The notes under the pieces are model-generated. The model saw nothing but the letters and a program-made list of their open reading frames with translations. It had not been told where the DNA came from and searched no databases. This document shows positions 23,615 to 31,458 of a stretch of DNA of 64,000 nucleotides, piece by piece (the first letter of the stretch is position 1; each line of letters starts with the position of its first letter). The stretch is from positions 434,001 through 498,000 of the forward strand of contig NZ_CP109013.1 of NCBI RefSeq assembly GCF_036226745.1, given 5' to 3'. The position numbers were made by a program, and so were the translations under genes. The stretch comes from Streptomyces sp. NBC_00683. Its GTDB lineage: Bacteria > Actinomycetota > Actinomycetes > Streptomycetales > Streptomycetaceae.

Positions 23615-23630
23615 GTGACCTTTTGGTCAC
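23615..23630 (-). promoter_or_regulatory. Operator of the ArsR-AHSA1 gene
   Basis: GTGACC-TTTT-GGTCAC is a perfect dyad 14 bases ahead of the start codon and resembles ArsR-family operators. The A/T-rich bases next to it (ATAT, TTTT) fit a promoter region. Confidence 0.65.
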
Positions 23631-23662
23631 CTGTCAACCGCGAAGGAAGCAAGCGCTTTCGG

Positions 23663-23751
23663 TGAATTGATTCAATCGACACAAAACTTGACTAGCTGCT
23701 TGACTAGCAGCATCGGCCAAACCTAGCGTACGTTCCGGATGAAACGATTCA
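23663..23751 (+). promoter_or_regulatory. Rhamnose operon promoter with LacI-like operator sites
   Basis: TTGACT (23700-23705) and TAGCGT (23724-23729), 18 bases apart, form a plausible -35/-10 pair. TGAAACGATTCA (23740-23751) lies at the expected start site and TGAATTGATTCA (23663-23674) lies 77 bases upstream. They match at 10 of 12 positions and resemble LacI-family operators. AAGCGCTT (23651-23658) is a third palindromic core. CTTGACTAGC occurs twice (23687 and 23699). A LacI-type rhamnose repressor is inferred; its gene is not in the window. Confidence 0.5.
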
Positions 23752-23800
23752 CATCCCCGATCCTGACCGGTCGCCGGATGACTCTGATTACGAGGTGTTC

Positions 23801-24967
23801 ATGTCTGATGTGTCGGCCGTCAAGGCAGCCCTGAAGTCTCAGGTCATCGAGACGCCGTCCTGGGGTTACGGCAACTCCGGGACCCGTTTCAAGGTCTTCG
23901 CCCAGCCCGGAGTCCCGCGCGACCCGTTCGAGAAGCTTGCGGACGCGGCGCAGGTGAACAGCTTCACCGGGGTCGCTCCGAAGGTGTCACTGCACATTCC
24001 GTGGGACAGGGTCGAGGACTATGCGGCACTGACCCGGTACGCCGAGGGGCTCGGGCTGCGGATCGGCGCCATCAACTCCAACGTGTTCCAGGATGACGAC
24101 TTCAAGCTGGGCTCGGTCACCCATCCGGACCCCAAGGTGCGCCGCAAGGCCACCGACCACCTGCTCGAATGCGTCGACATCATGGATGCCACCGGGTCGC
24201 CCGACCTGAAGCTGTGGTTCTCGGACGGCACCAACTACCCGGGCCAGGACGACATTTCAGGCCGTCAGGACCGGCTGGCCGAGGCGCTCGCCGAGGTCTA
24301 CGAGCGGCTCGGCGACGACCAGCGGATGCTGCTGGAGTACAAGCTCTTCGAGCCCGCGTTCTACACCACGGACGTCCCCGACTGGGGCACCTCGTACGCC
24401 CATTGCCTCAAGCTCGGCCCGAAGGCCCAGGTCGTCGTGGACACCGGCCACCACGCGCCGGGCACCAACATCGAGTTCATCGTGGCGTTCCTGCTGCGCG
24501 AGGGGAAGCTCGGGGCGTTCGACTTCAACTCCCGCTTCTACGCGGACGACGACCTGATGGCGGGCGCCGCCGATCCGTTCCAGCTCTTCCGGATCATGCA
24601 CGAAGTGGTCAAGAACGGCGGCATGAAGCCCGAGACGAACGTCAACTTCATGCTCGACCAGTGCCACAACATCGAGGCCAAGATCCCGGCAGTCATCCGC
24701 TCGGTCACCAATGTGCAGGAAGCGACCGCGAAGGCGCTGCTGATCGATGTCGAGGCGCTGGCCGCCGCGCAGCGCTCCGGCGACGTCCTCGCTGCCAACG
24801 GCGCGCTGATGGACGCGTACAACACCGACGTACGGCCGCTGCTCGCGGACGTACGCGAGGAGCTCGGCCTCGCCCGCGACCCGTTCGCCGCCTACCTCGC
24901 CTCCGGCAACCAGGAGCGCATCGCTGCCGACCGGGTCGGCGGCGAGCAGGCCGGCTGGGGCGCCTGA
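23801..24967 (+). CDS. rhaI: L-rhamnose isomerase
   Basis: A 388-residue TIM-barrel isomerase of the Pseudomonas-type RhaI family, not the E. coli RhaA length class. 'WGYGNSGTRFKVFAQPG' opens the protein. The metal ligands are visible in 'LLEYKLFEPAFYTTD', 'VVDTGHHAPGTNIE' and 'FDFNSRFYADDDLM'. It converts L-rhamnose to L-rhamnulose as the first step of the pathway encoded by the next genes. ATG 23801 has GAGG upstream. It is the first gene of a four-gene operon. Confidence 0.93.
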   Translation: MSDVSAVKAALKSQVIETPSWGYGNSGTRFKVFAQPGVPRDPFEKLADAAQVNSFTGVAPKVSLHIPWDRVEDYAALTRYAEGLGLRIGAINSNVFQDDDFKLGSVTHPDPKVRRKATDHLLECVDIMDATGSPDLKLWFSDGTNYPGQDDISGRQDRLAEALAEVYERLGDDQRMLLEYKLFEPAFYTTDVPDWGTSYAHCLKLGPKAQVVVDTGHHAPGTNIEFIVAFLLREGKLGAFDFNSRFYADDDLMAGAADPFQLFRIMHEVVKNGGMKPETNVNFMLDQCHNIEAKIPAVIRSVTNVQEATAKALLIDVEALAAAQRSGDVLAANGALMDAYNTDVRPLLADVREELGLARDPFAAYLASGNQERIAADRVGGEQAGWGA

Positions 24968-25042
24968 GCCTCCGGCGCACCTCGCCCCGCAGCCCGCGTA
25001 CCCGTCCGGCACCCGCCCGCCCATCACCCCGAAGGAACCCTC

Positions 25043-27088
25043 ATGACGTCCGCGACGCACGCCGAAGTCGCCGCGCTCCTGGAGCGCGCCCACCGGATCG
25101 GCTCCGACCCCCGCAACACCAACTACGCCGGCGGCAACACCTCGGCCAAGGCCACGCAGACCGATCCGGTCACCGGCGGCGAGGCCGAACTGCTCTGGGT
25201 CAAGGGCTCGGGCGGTGACCTCGGCACGCTCACCGAGGCGGGCCTCGCCGTGCTCCGGCTGGACCGGGTGCGCGCGCTCAAGGACGTGTACCCGGGGGTG
25301 GAGCGCGAGGACGAGATGGTCCCGGCGTTCGACTACTGCCTGCACGGCAAGGGCGGCGCCGCTCCGTCCATCGACACCGCCATGCACGCGCTGGTCGAGG
25401 CCGCGCATGTCGACCATCTGCATCCGGACTCCGGTATCGCCCTGGCGTGCGCCGCCGACGGCGAGAAGCTCACCGCGGAGTGTTTCGGGGACAAGGTGGC
25501 ATGGGTGGGCTGGCGTCGGCCCGGTTTCCAGCTCGGTCTCGACATCGCGGCCGTCAAGGAGGCCAACCCGCAGGCGGTCGGCGTCGTCCTGGGCGGCCAC
25601 GGCATCACGGCCTGGGGCGACACCTCCGAGGAGTGCGAGCGCAACGCCCTCTGGATGATCCGTACGGCCGAGACGTTCCTCGAGGTCCACGGCAGGGCGG
25701 AGCCGTTCGGCCCCGTACTGTCCGGCCGGAAGGCCCTGGCGCCCGAAGCACGCCGGGAGCGTGCCGCGGCGCTGGCTCCGGTGATCCGCGGTCTGGCGTC
25801 CACGGACCGCCCGCAGGTGGGGCACTTCACCGACGCGGAACCGGTGCTGGACTTCCTCTCCCGCGCCGAGCACCCGCGCCTCGCGGCACTCGGTACGTCC
25901 TGCCCGGACCACTTCCTCCGTACGAAGGTCAGCCCGCTGGTCCTCGATCTGCCGGCCGACGCCCCGCTCGACGAGGCGGTCGCCCGCCTCCAGTCGCTCC
26001 ACGGGGAGTACCGCGAGGCGTACCGCGCCTACTACGACCGTCACGCGACACCCGAGTCGCCCGCGATGCGTGGCGCGGACCCGGCCATCGTGCTGGTGCC
26101 CGGGGTGGGGATGTTCTCCTTCGGCAAGGACAAGCAGACCGCCCGGGTCGCCGGGGAGTTCTACCTCAACGCCATCAATGTGATGCGGGGAGCGGAGGCC
26201 GTCTCCTCCTACGCTCCGATCGAGGAGTCCGAGAAGTTCCGCATCGAGTACTGGGAACTGGAGGAGGCCAAACTCCGCCGTATGCCGCCGCCGAAGGCGC
26301 TCGCCACCCGGGTCGCGCTGGTCACCGGCGCGGGCTCGGGCATCGGCAAGGCCATCGCGCACCGGCTGGTCGCGGAGGGTGCCTGTGTCGTCGTCGCGGA
26401 CCTCAACGCGGAGAACGCGGCGGCGGTCGCCGACGAGCTCGGCGGGCCGGACAGGGCCGTCGCGGTGACGGTCGACGTCACCAGCGAGGAGCAGATCGCC
26501 GACGCGTTCAAGTCCGCGGTGCTCGCTTTCGGCGGCGTGGACCTGGTCGTGAACAACGCGGGGATCTCCATCTCCAAGCCGTTGCTGGAGACCACTGCCC
26601 GGGACTGGGACCTCCAGCACGACATCATGGCGCGCGGCTCGTTCCTCGTGTCGCGCGAGGCCGCCCGTGCGATGCAGGCCCAGAAGCTCGGCGGCGACAT
26701 CGTCTACATCGCGTCGAAGAACGCCGTGTTCGCCGGTCCGAACAACGTCGCGTACTCGGCGACCAAGGCCGACCAGGCCCACCAGGTGCGGTTGCTGGCC
26801 GCCGAGCTCGGCGAGCACGGTATCCGGGTCAACGGCGTCAACCCCGACGGGGTGGTGCGTGGCTCCGGGATCTTCGCCGCGGGGTGGGGTGCCCAGCGCG
26901 CGGCGACGTACGGCATCGAGGAGGAGAAGCTCGGCGAGTTCTACGCCCAGCGCACGCTCCTCAAGCGGGAGGTGCTTCCCGAGCACGTCGCCAACGCCGT
27001 ATTCGCGCTGACCGGTGGGGATCTCACCCACACCACCGGCCTTCACATTCCCGTCGACGCCGGTGTGGCGGCGGCCTTCCTGCGCTGA
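25043..27088 (+). CDS. Bifunctional rhamnulose-1-phosphate aldolase / lactaldehyde dehydrogenase (SDR)
   Basis: 681 residues, two enzymes in one chain. The N-terminal ~400 residues are a class II aldolase: 'NYAGGNTSAKATQTD', zinc-type histidines in 'HVDHLHPDSGIAL' and 'VLGGHGITAWGD'. The C-terminal part from about residue 420 is an SDR: 'ALVTGAGSGIGKAIAHRL', 'VVNNAGISIS', catalytic Ser in 'YIASKNAV' and 'AYSATK' at 570-574. It cleaves rhamnulose-1-phosphate to dihydroxyacetone phosphate and L-lactaldehyde and oxidises the aldehyde to L-lactate. The gap to rhaI is 75 bp. Confidence 0.92.
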   Translation: MTSATHAEVAALLERAHRIGSDPRNTNYAGGNTSAKATQTDPVTGGEAELLWVKGSGGDLGTLTEAGLAVLRLDRVRALKDVYPGVEREDEMVPAFDYCLHGKGGAAPSIDTAMHALVEAAHVDHLHPDSGIALACAADGEKLTAECFGDKVAWVGWRRPGFQLGLDIAAVKEANPQAVGVVLGGHGITAWGDTSEECERNALWMIRTAETFLEVHGRAEPFGPVLSGRKALAPEARRERAAALAPVIRGLASTDRPQVGHFTDAEPVLDFLSRAEHPRLAALGTSCPDHFLRTKVSPLVLDLPADAPLDEAVARLQSLHGEYREAYRAYYDRHATPESPAMRGADPAIVLVPGVGMFSFGKDKQTARVAGEFYLNAINVMRGAEAVSSYAPIEESEKFRIEYWELEEAKLRRMPPPKALATRVALVTGAGSGIGKAIAHRLVAEGACVVVADLNAENAAAVADELGGPDRAVAVTVDVTSEEQIADAFKSAVLAFGGVDLVVNNAGISISKPLLETTARDWDLQHDIMARGSFLVSREAARAMQAQKLGGDIVYIASKNAVFAGPNNVAYSATKADQAHQVRLLAAELGEHGIRVNGVNPDGVVRGSGIFAAGWGAQRAATYGIEEEKLGEFYAQRTLLKREVLPEHVANAVFALTGGDLTHTTGLHIPVDAGVAAAFLR

Positions 27089-27165
27089 CCACGCGCGGTG
27101 AGCCGTGTCTCGCACCGTCTGCGCACGTGCGGGACACGGCCCCGCCCGGATCGGATGAGATTTCC

Positions 27166-28710
27166 ATGTCTGCGACTTCACGAAACGACCCGGTGTTCGC
27201 CGCGGTCGACCTCGGTGCCACCAGCGGCCGGGTGATCACCGGCCGGGTCGGTGCCGACGAGTTGGTGCTGACCGAGGCGCACCGCTTCGCCAACACCCCG
27301 GTCCGGCTGCCCGACGGGCTCCGGTGGGACGTGCTCGCCCTGTACCAGGGCATGCTGGACGGTCTCCGGATGGCGGCGCGCAGCGGTCCCGTCGCCTCGG
27401 TCGGCATCGATACATGGGCCGTGGACTACGGACTCCTGGACTCCGACGGGGCACTGCTCGGGGTGCCGTTCCACTACCGGGACAGCCGCAACGTCCGGGC
27501 TGCCGACGAGGTGGTGGCCCAGGTCGGGGCACAGGAGCTGTACGGCGTGAGCGGATTGCAGCATCTGCCGTTCAACACCGTCTTCCAGCTCGCCGCCCAT
27601 CGTTCCACCGCGCAGTGGGAGGCGGCGCGGACGCTGCTCCTGATGCCTGACCTGCTGGTGTACTGGCTGACCGGCACGGTGGGTGCGGAGGTGACCAACG
27701 CGTCGACGACCGGGCTGTTCGACGCCCGTACCGGGGGTTGGTCCGAGGCGCTGATCGGTCGGCTCGGGCTGGAGCGTTCGCTGCTCCCCGCACTGCGCGA
27801 GCCGGGTGACCCGGCGGGGACGCTCCTGCCGCACGTCACCGAGTTCACCGGTCTGCCCGCGGGGACTCCGGTGACGACGGTCGCCTCGCACGACACGGCT
27901 TCGGCCGTCGCCGCGGTCCCTGCCACGGAACCCGGGTTCGCCTATGTGTCGTGCGGTACCTGGTCGTTGGCCGGTCTGGAACTGGATGCGCCGGTCCTGA
28001 CCGAGGAGTCGCGGGCCGCGAACTTCACGAATGAGCGCGGGGTCGACGGCACCGTCCGCTATCTCCGCAACATCATGGGCATGTGGCTGCTGGAGGAGTG
28101 CCGTCGTACCTGGGAGCGGAACGGCCGGTCCCCGAGCCTTCCCCGGCTCCTCGCGGACGCGGTGCGGGCCAGGCCGTTCGCCGCGGTGATCGATCCCGAC
28201 GATCCGGCGTTCCTCGCCCCGGGTGACATGCCCTCGCGCATCGACTCCGCTCTCGCCCGGACCGGTCAGGCTCTGCCGGACGGCCCCGGCGGGTACGTGC
28301 GCTGCGTGCTGGAGAGCCTCGCTCTGGCGCATCGCCGAACACTGCGGCAGGCCGCCGGGCTGGCGGGCCGCGAGCTGACCCGCATCCACCTGGTCGGAGG
28401 TGGTTCGCGCAACGAGCTGCTGTGCCAATGGACCGCGGACGCGACGGGTCTGCCGGTCACCGCGGGGCCTGCCGAGGCGACCGCGCTCGGCAACGTACTG
28501 CTCCAGGCGCGGGCCCACGGCCTGGTCGGCGACCTGGCCGACATGCGCCGGCTCGTCGCGCGCACCCAGGAACTGCGTCACTACAGCCCGCAGGGGGACC
28601 CGGCGGCCTGGGACAGGGCCGAGGACCGTCTGGAGGCGACGCGTACGGCGGGCACCCCGACCGCCGCCGACCGCTCCGCAGAAGACGAAGGAAGGAATTC
28701 CGATGGCTGA
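27166..28710 (+). CDS. rhaB: Rhamnulokinase
   Basis: A 514-residue FGGY-family sugar kinase: 'AAVDLGATSGRVITGRV' (phosphate loop), 'GIDTWAVDYGLLDSDG', 'VASHDTASAVAAVPA' and 'HLVGGGSRNELLCQWTADAT' (adenosine site). It phosphorylates L-rhamnulose at O1 to feed the aldolase encoded just upstream. The C-terminal tail is rich in Arg, Asp and Glu and extends over the start of the next gene by eight bases (ATGGCTGA), so translation is coupled. Confidence 0.93.
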   Translation: MSATSRNDPVFAAVDLGATSGRVITGRVGADELVLTEAHRFANTPVRLPDGLRWDVLALYQGMLDGLRMAARSGPVASVGIDTWAVDYGLLDSDGALLGVPFHYRDSRNVRAADEVVAQVGAQELYGVSGLQHLPFNTVFQLAAHRSTAQWEAARTLLLMPDLLVYWLTGTVGAEVTNASTTGLFDARTGGWSEALIGRLGLERSLLPALREPGDPAGTLLPHVTEFTGLPAGTPVTTVASHDTASAVAAVPATEPGFAYVSCGTWSLAGLELDAPVLTEESRAANFTNERGVDGTVRYLRNIMGMWLLEECRRTWERNGRSPSLPRLLADAVRARPFAAVIDPDDPAFLAPGDMPSRIDSALARTGQALPDGPGGYVRCVLESLALAHRRTLRQAAGLAGRELTRIHLVGGGSRNELLCQWTADATGLPVTAGPAEATALGNVLLQARAHGLVGDLADMRRLVARTQELRHYSPQGDPAAWDRAEDRLEATRTAGTPTAADRSAEDEGRNSDG

Positions 28711-30166
28711 CGAAACCACCGCCGCAGTCGACGCCCCTCTCGTCCGCACCGCACGCCGCCCTACCCGCGTGGGCCTGGTCTCCGGCGGGCTGGCCGCCTA
28801 CTGGCCGCAATTCCCCGGTCTCCTGGACCAGCTCCAGGACTCGGCGCGCTACGTCACCGAGCGGTTCGAGGCGATGGGATGCGAGGTGGTCGACGCCGGC
28901 TTCATCTCCGATCCCCAGGAGGCGGCCGGCGCGGCGGAGCAGCTCCGCAGGGCCGACTGCGACATCGTCGTCACGTTCCTGACGACGTATCTCACCGCTT
29001 CGATGGTGCTGCCGATCGCCCAGCGCACCCATACACCGGTGCTGGTCATCGATCTTCAGCCGACCGAGGCGATGGACCATCCGAACACCGATACCGGGAA
29101 GTGGCTGGCCTACTGCGGTCAGTGCCCGCTGCCCGAGGTCGCCAACGTGTTCCGCCGCAGCGGTATCGCCTTCCGCTCGGTCTCCGGACATCTGCGCGAC
29201 GAGAACGCGTGGAACCGGATCCGCAGGTGGATCTCGGCGGCAGCCGTACGGGGCGCGATGCGCCACGGCCGGCACGGGCTGATGGGCCATCTCTATCCGG
29301 GGATGCTCGATGTGTCGACGGACATGACCCTGGTGTCCTCCCGGTTCGGCGGCCATGTCGAGGTCCTGGAGTTCGATGACCTGCGGGTACGGGTCGCGGC
29401 GGTCACCGATGAGGAGGCCGCCGAGCGCGTCGCGCTGGCCCGGGGCGTGTTCACCCTCGACGAGTCCGTCGACGAGGGTGATCTCGACTGGGCGGCCCGT
29501 GTGTCCGTGGGGCTGGACCGGCTCGTCGAGGACTTCTCGCTCGACAGCCTCGCCTTCTACCATCGCGGACTCGACGGCGAGATCCACGAGCGGCTCGGTG
29601 CCGGGATGATCCTCGGCGCTTCCCTGCTCACCGCCCGTGGCATCCCGGTCGCCGGCGAGTACGAGCTCCGCACCAGTCTGGCCATGCTGATCGCCGACAC
29701 GCTCGGTGCCGGCGGGTCCTTCACCGAACTGCAGGCCCTGAACTTCCGTGACGGAGTGGTCGAGATGGGCCACGACGGCCCGGCCCATCTGGCGATCAGC
29801 GCCGAGGACCCGCTGCTGCGGGGGCTCGGCGTCTACCACGGGAAGCGCGGCTGGGGCGTCAGCGTCGAGTTCGATGTGAAGCACGGCCCGGTGACCACGT
29901 TCGGGATCGGCCAGGAGGCGGACGGCTCGTTCGTGTTCGTCGTCTCCGAGGGCGAGGTCGTCCCCGGCCCGTTGCTGAAGATCGGCAACACGACGTCCCG
30001 TGTGGACTTCGGTTTCGACCCCGGTGAGTGGACGGACGCCTGGTCCTCGACGGGCATCGGTCACCACTGGACCCTCTGCACGGGTCACCGCGCGAAGGAC
30101 TTCAAGGCCGCCGCCGGGCTTCTCGGCATCCCGTTCCGCGCGGTCACCGGGCCGGGCGACCTCTGA
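28703..30166 (+). CDS. L-fucose/L-arabinose isomerase-fold protein of unknown role in the rhamnose operon
   Basis: A 487-residue protein. 'VGLVSGGLAAYWPQFPGLLD' and 'CDIVVTFLTTYLTASMVLP' are the N-terminal Rossmann-like features of the fucose/arabinose isomerase superfamily. 'HGLMGHLYPGMLDVSTDMTL' and 'TDTLGAGGSFTELQALNF' are also typical. RhaI is already present, so this may act on a related pentose or 6-deoxyhexose, or on a rhamnose anomer or dead-end product. It overlaps rhaB by eight bases and ends the operon. Catalytic residues could not be assigned with certainty. Confidence 0.75.
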   Translation: MADETTAAVDAPLVRTARRPTRVGLVSGGLAAYWPQFPGLLDQLQDSARYVTERFEAMGCEVVDAGFISDPQEAAGAAEQLRRADCDIVVTFLTTYLTASMVLPIAQRTHTPVLVIDLQPTEAMDHPNTDTGKWLAYCGQCPLPEVANVFRRSGIAFRSVSGHLRDENAWNRIRRWISAAAVRGAMRHGRHGLMGHLYPGMLDVSTDMTLVSSRFGGHVEVLEFDDLRVRVAAVTDEEAAERVALARGVFTLDESVDEGDLDWAARVSVGLDRLVEDFSLDSLAFYHRGLDGEIHERLGAGMILGASLLTARGIPVAGEYELRTSLAMLIADTLGAGGSFTELQALNFRDGVVEMGHDGPAHLAISAEDPLLRGLGVYHGKRGWGVSVEFDVKHGPVTTFGIGQEADGSFVFVVSEGEVVPGPLLKIGNTTSRVDFGFDPGEWTDAWSSTGIGHHWTLCTGHRAKDFKAAAGLLGIPFRAVTGPGDL

Positions 30167-30199
30167 GCGGCGTACGGACCGCTCGGAGGTGACGCCGGT

Positions 30200-31258
30200 T
30201 CAGGCCGATGCCAGGCCGAGTTCGAGTTCACCGAGCGGTTCGAAGTGGCGGGCTACATCTGCGTCGGTCACGTCACCGAGCTCGGCCGGGTGCCACTTCG
30301 GACGACGGTCCTTGTCGATGATCTGGGCGCGCACGCCCTCCACCAGATCAGGTCCGGCGAAGGCCCGGCAGGAGACCCGGAACTCCTGGTCGAGTGCCTC
30401 TTCGAGGCTTTGGAGACGCCGGGCGCGGCGCACGGCGGCAAGGGTGACCTTGAGCGCGGTGGGCGACTTGGCGAGGAGTGTTCCCGCGGTCTCCTTGGCC
30501 GCGGGCTCACCACTGTCGAGGAGGCGGCCGATGATCTCTTCGACGGTGTCGGCGCCGTAGCAGGCGTCGATCCATGGGCGGTGCGGCGCGAGCTCCCCCT
30601 CGGGTGCCGTCGTCGCGTATCGCCGCACCGTCTCCGTCACCTCCGCGGGCGTCGTACCGAGGCCAAGGGCGGCGGTGAGCTCCGCCAGTCGCTCCGAGGG
30701 CACGAAGTGGTCGGCCAGCCCGCACAGCAGCGCGTCGGCGGCGCCCACAGCCTGCCCGGTGAGCGCGAGGTGGGTGCCGAGCTCACCGGGTGCCGCGGCC
30801 AGCAGATAGGTGCCGCCCACATCGGGGACGAAGCCGATCCCGGTCTCGGGCATCGCCACACGGGAGCGCTCGGTGACGATACGGACGTCGCCGTGGGCGG
30901 ACACCCCTACCCCGCCGCCCATCACGATGCCGTCCATGAGCGCCACGTACGGCTTGGGGAAACGGGCGATACGGGCGTTGAGCCGGTACTCGTCCCGCCA
31001 GAAGTCCACTGATGCGCGGCGGCCGGCCCGCGCGTCCTCGTAGATGGACCGGATGTCGCCGCCGGCGCACAGACCGCGCTCCCCGGCCCCGCTGATCACG
31101 ACGGCCGTGACGGCGTCGTCCTGCTCGGCGAGGGTGAGGGCCTCGTCGATACTCCGCACCATGGTGTGGGTCAGCGCGTTCAGGGCCCGGGGGCGGTGGA
31201 GCGTGATGTGCAGGCTGTGACCCTCTGTATGCAGCAGGACGGGCTCGTCGTCATTCAT
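30200..31258 (-). CDS. 3-hydroxyisobutyryl-CoA hydrolase-like crotonase
   Basis: A 352-residue crotonase. The oxyanion-hole motif is 'GLCAGGDIRSIYED', followed by 'GIVMGGGVGVSAHG' and the catalytic Glu in 'MPETGIGFVPDVGG'. The C-terminal 'DLVEGVRAQIIDKDRRPKW' is characteristic of HIBCH rather than plain enoyl-CoA hydratase. It would hydrolyse 3-hydroxyisobutyryl-CoA in valine breakdown. An in-frame ATG at 31279 would add seven residues. It converges with the rhamnose operon at a 33-bp gap. Confidence 0.85.
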   Translation of the reverse strand: MNDDEPVLLHTEGHSLHITLHRPRALNALTHTMVRSIDEALTLAEQDDAVTAVVISGAGERGLCAGGDIRSIYEDARAGRRASVDFWRDEYRLNARIARFPKPYVALMDGIVMGGGVGVSAHGDVRIVTERSRVAMPETGIGFVPDVGGTYLLAAAPGELGTHLALTGQAVGAADALLCGLADHFVPSERLAELTAALGLGTTPAEVTETVRRYATTAPEGELAPHRPWIDACYGADTVEEIIGRLLDSGEPAAKETAGTLLAKSPTALKVTLAAVRRARRLQSLEEALDQEFRVSCRAFAGPDLVEGVRAQIIDKDRRPKWHPAELGDVTDADVARHFEPLGELELGLASA

Positions 31259-31458
31259 ATATGCGCTCCGGTCAGGCATGGGCGGTGCATCCACCGGTCG
31301 TGGGAGATCTCTGCCTGCCATTCTGCGACGGCCTCCTCGGTGCTCCGGAGGCGGGTGCCCCGGCGAACCGCTGTGGCACTCCCGCACGGCGGGCTCGACA
31401 ATTGAGACCTACGGGCCGCGACGTCCAGCAGCCCCGCCGGGCGACCTCCGGAGCAGGA

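Noticed and set aside
24257..27181. A 974-codon open frame on the minus strand across the rhamnose genes
   Set aside because: It mirrors rhaI and the aldolase gene, has no recognisable domain and is a common artefact of high-GC coding DNA.
31259..31458. Extended N-terminus of the PAS-GAF-PP2C protein from 31261
   Set aside because: The upstream part has no domain features and would overlap the start of the divergent HIBCH-like gene; ATG 31459 has its own ribosome site.
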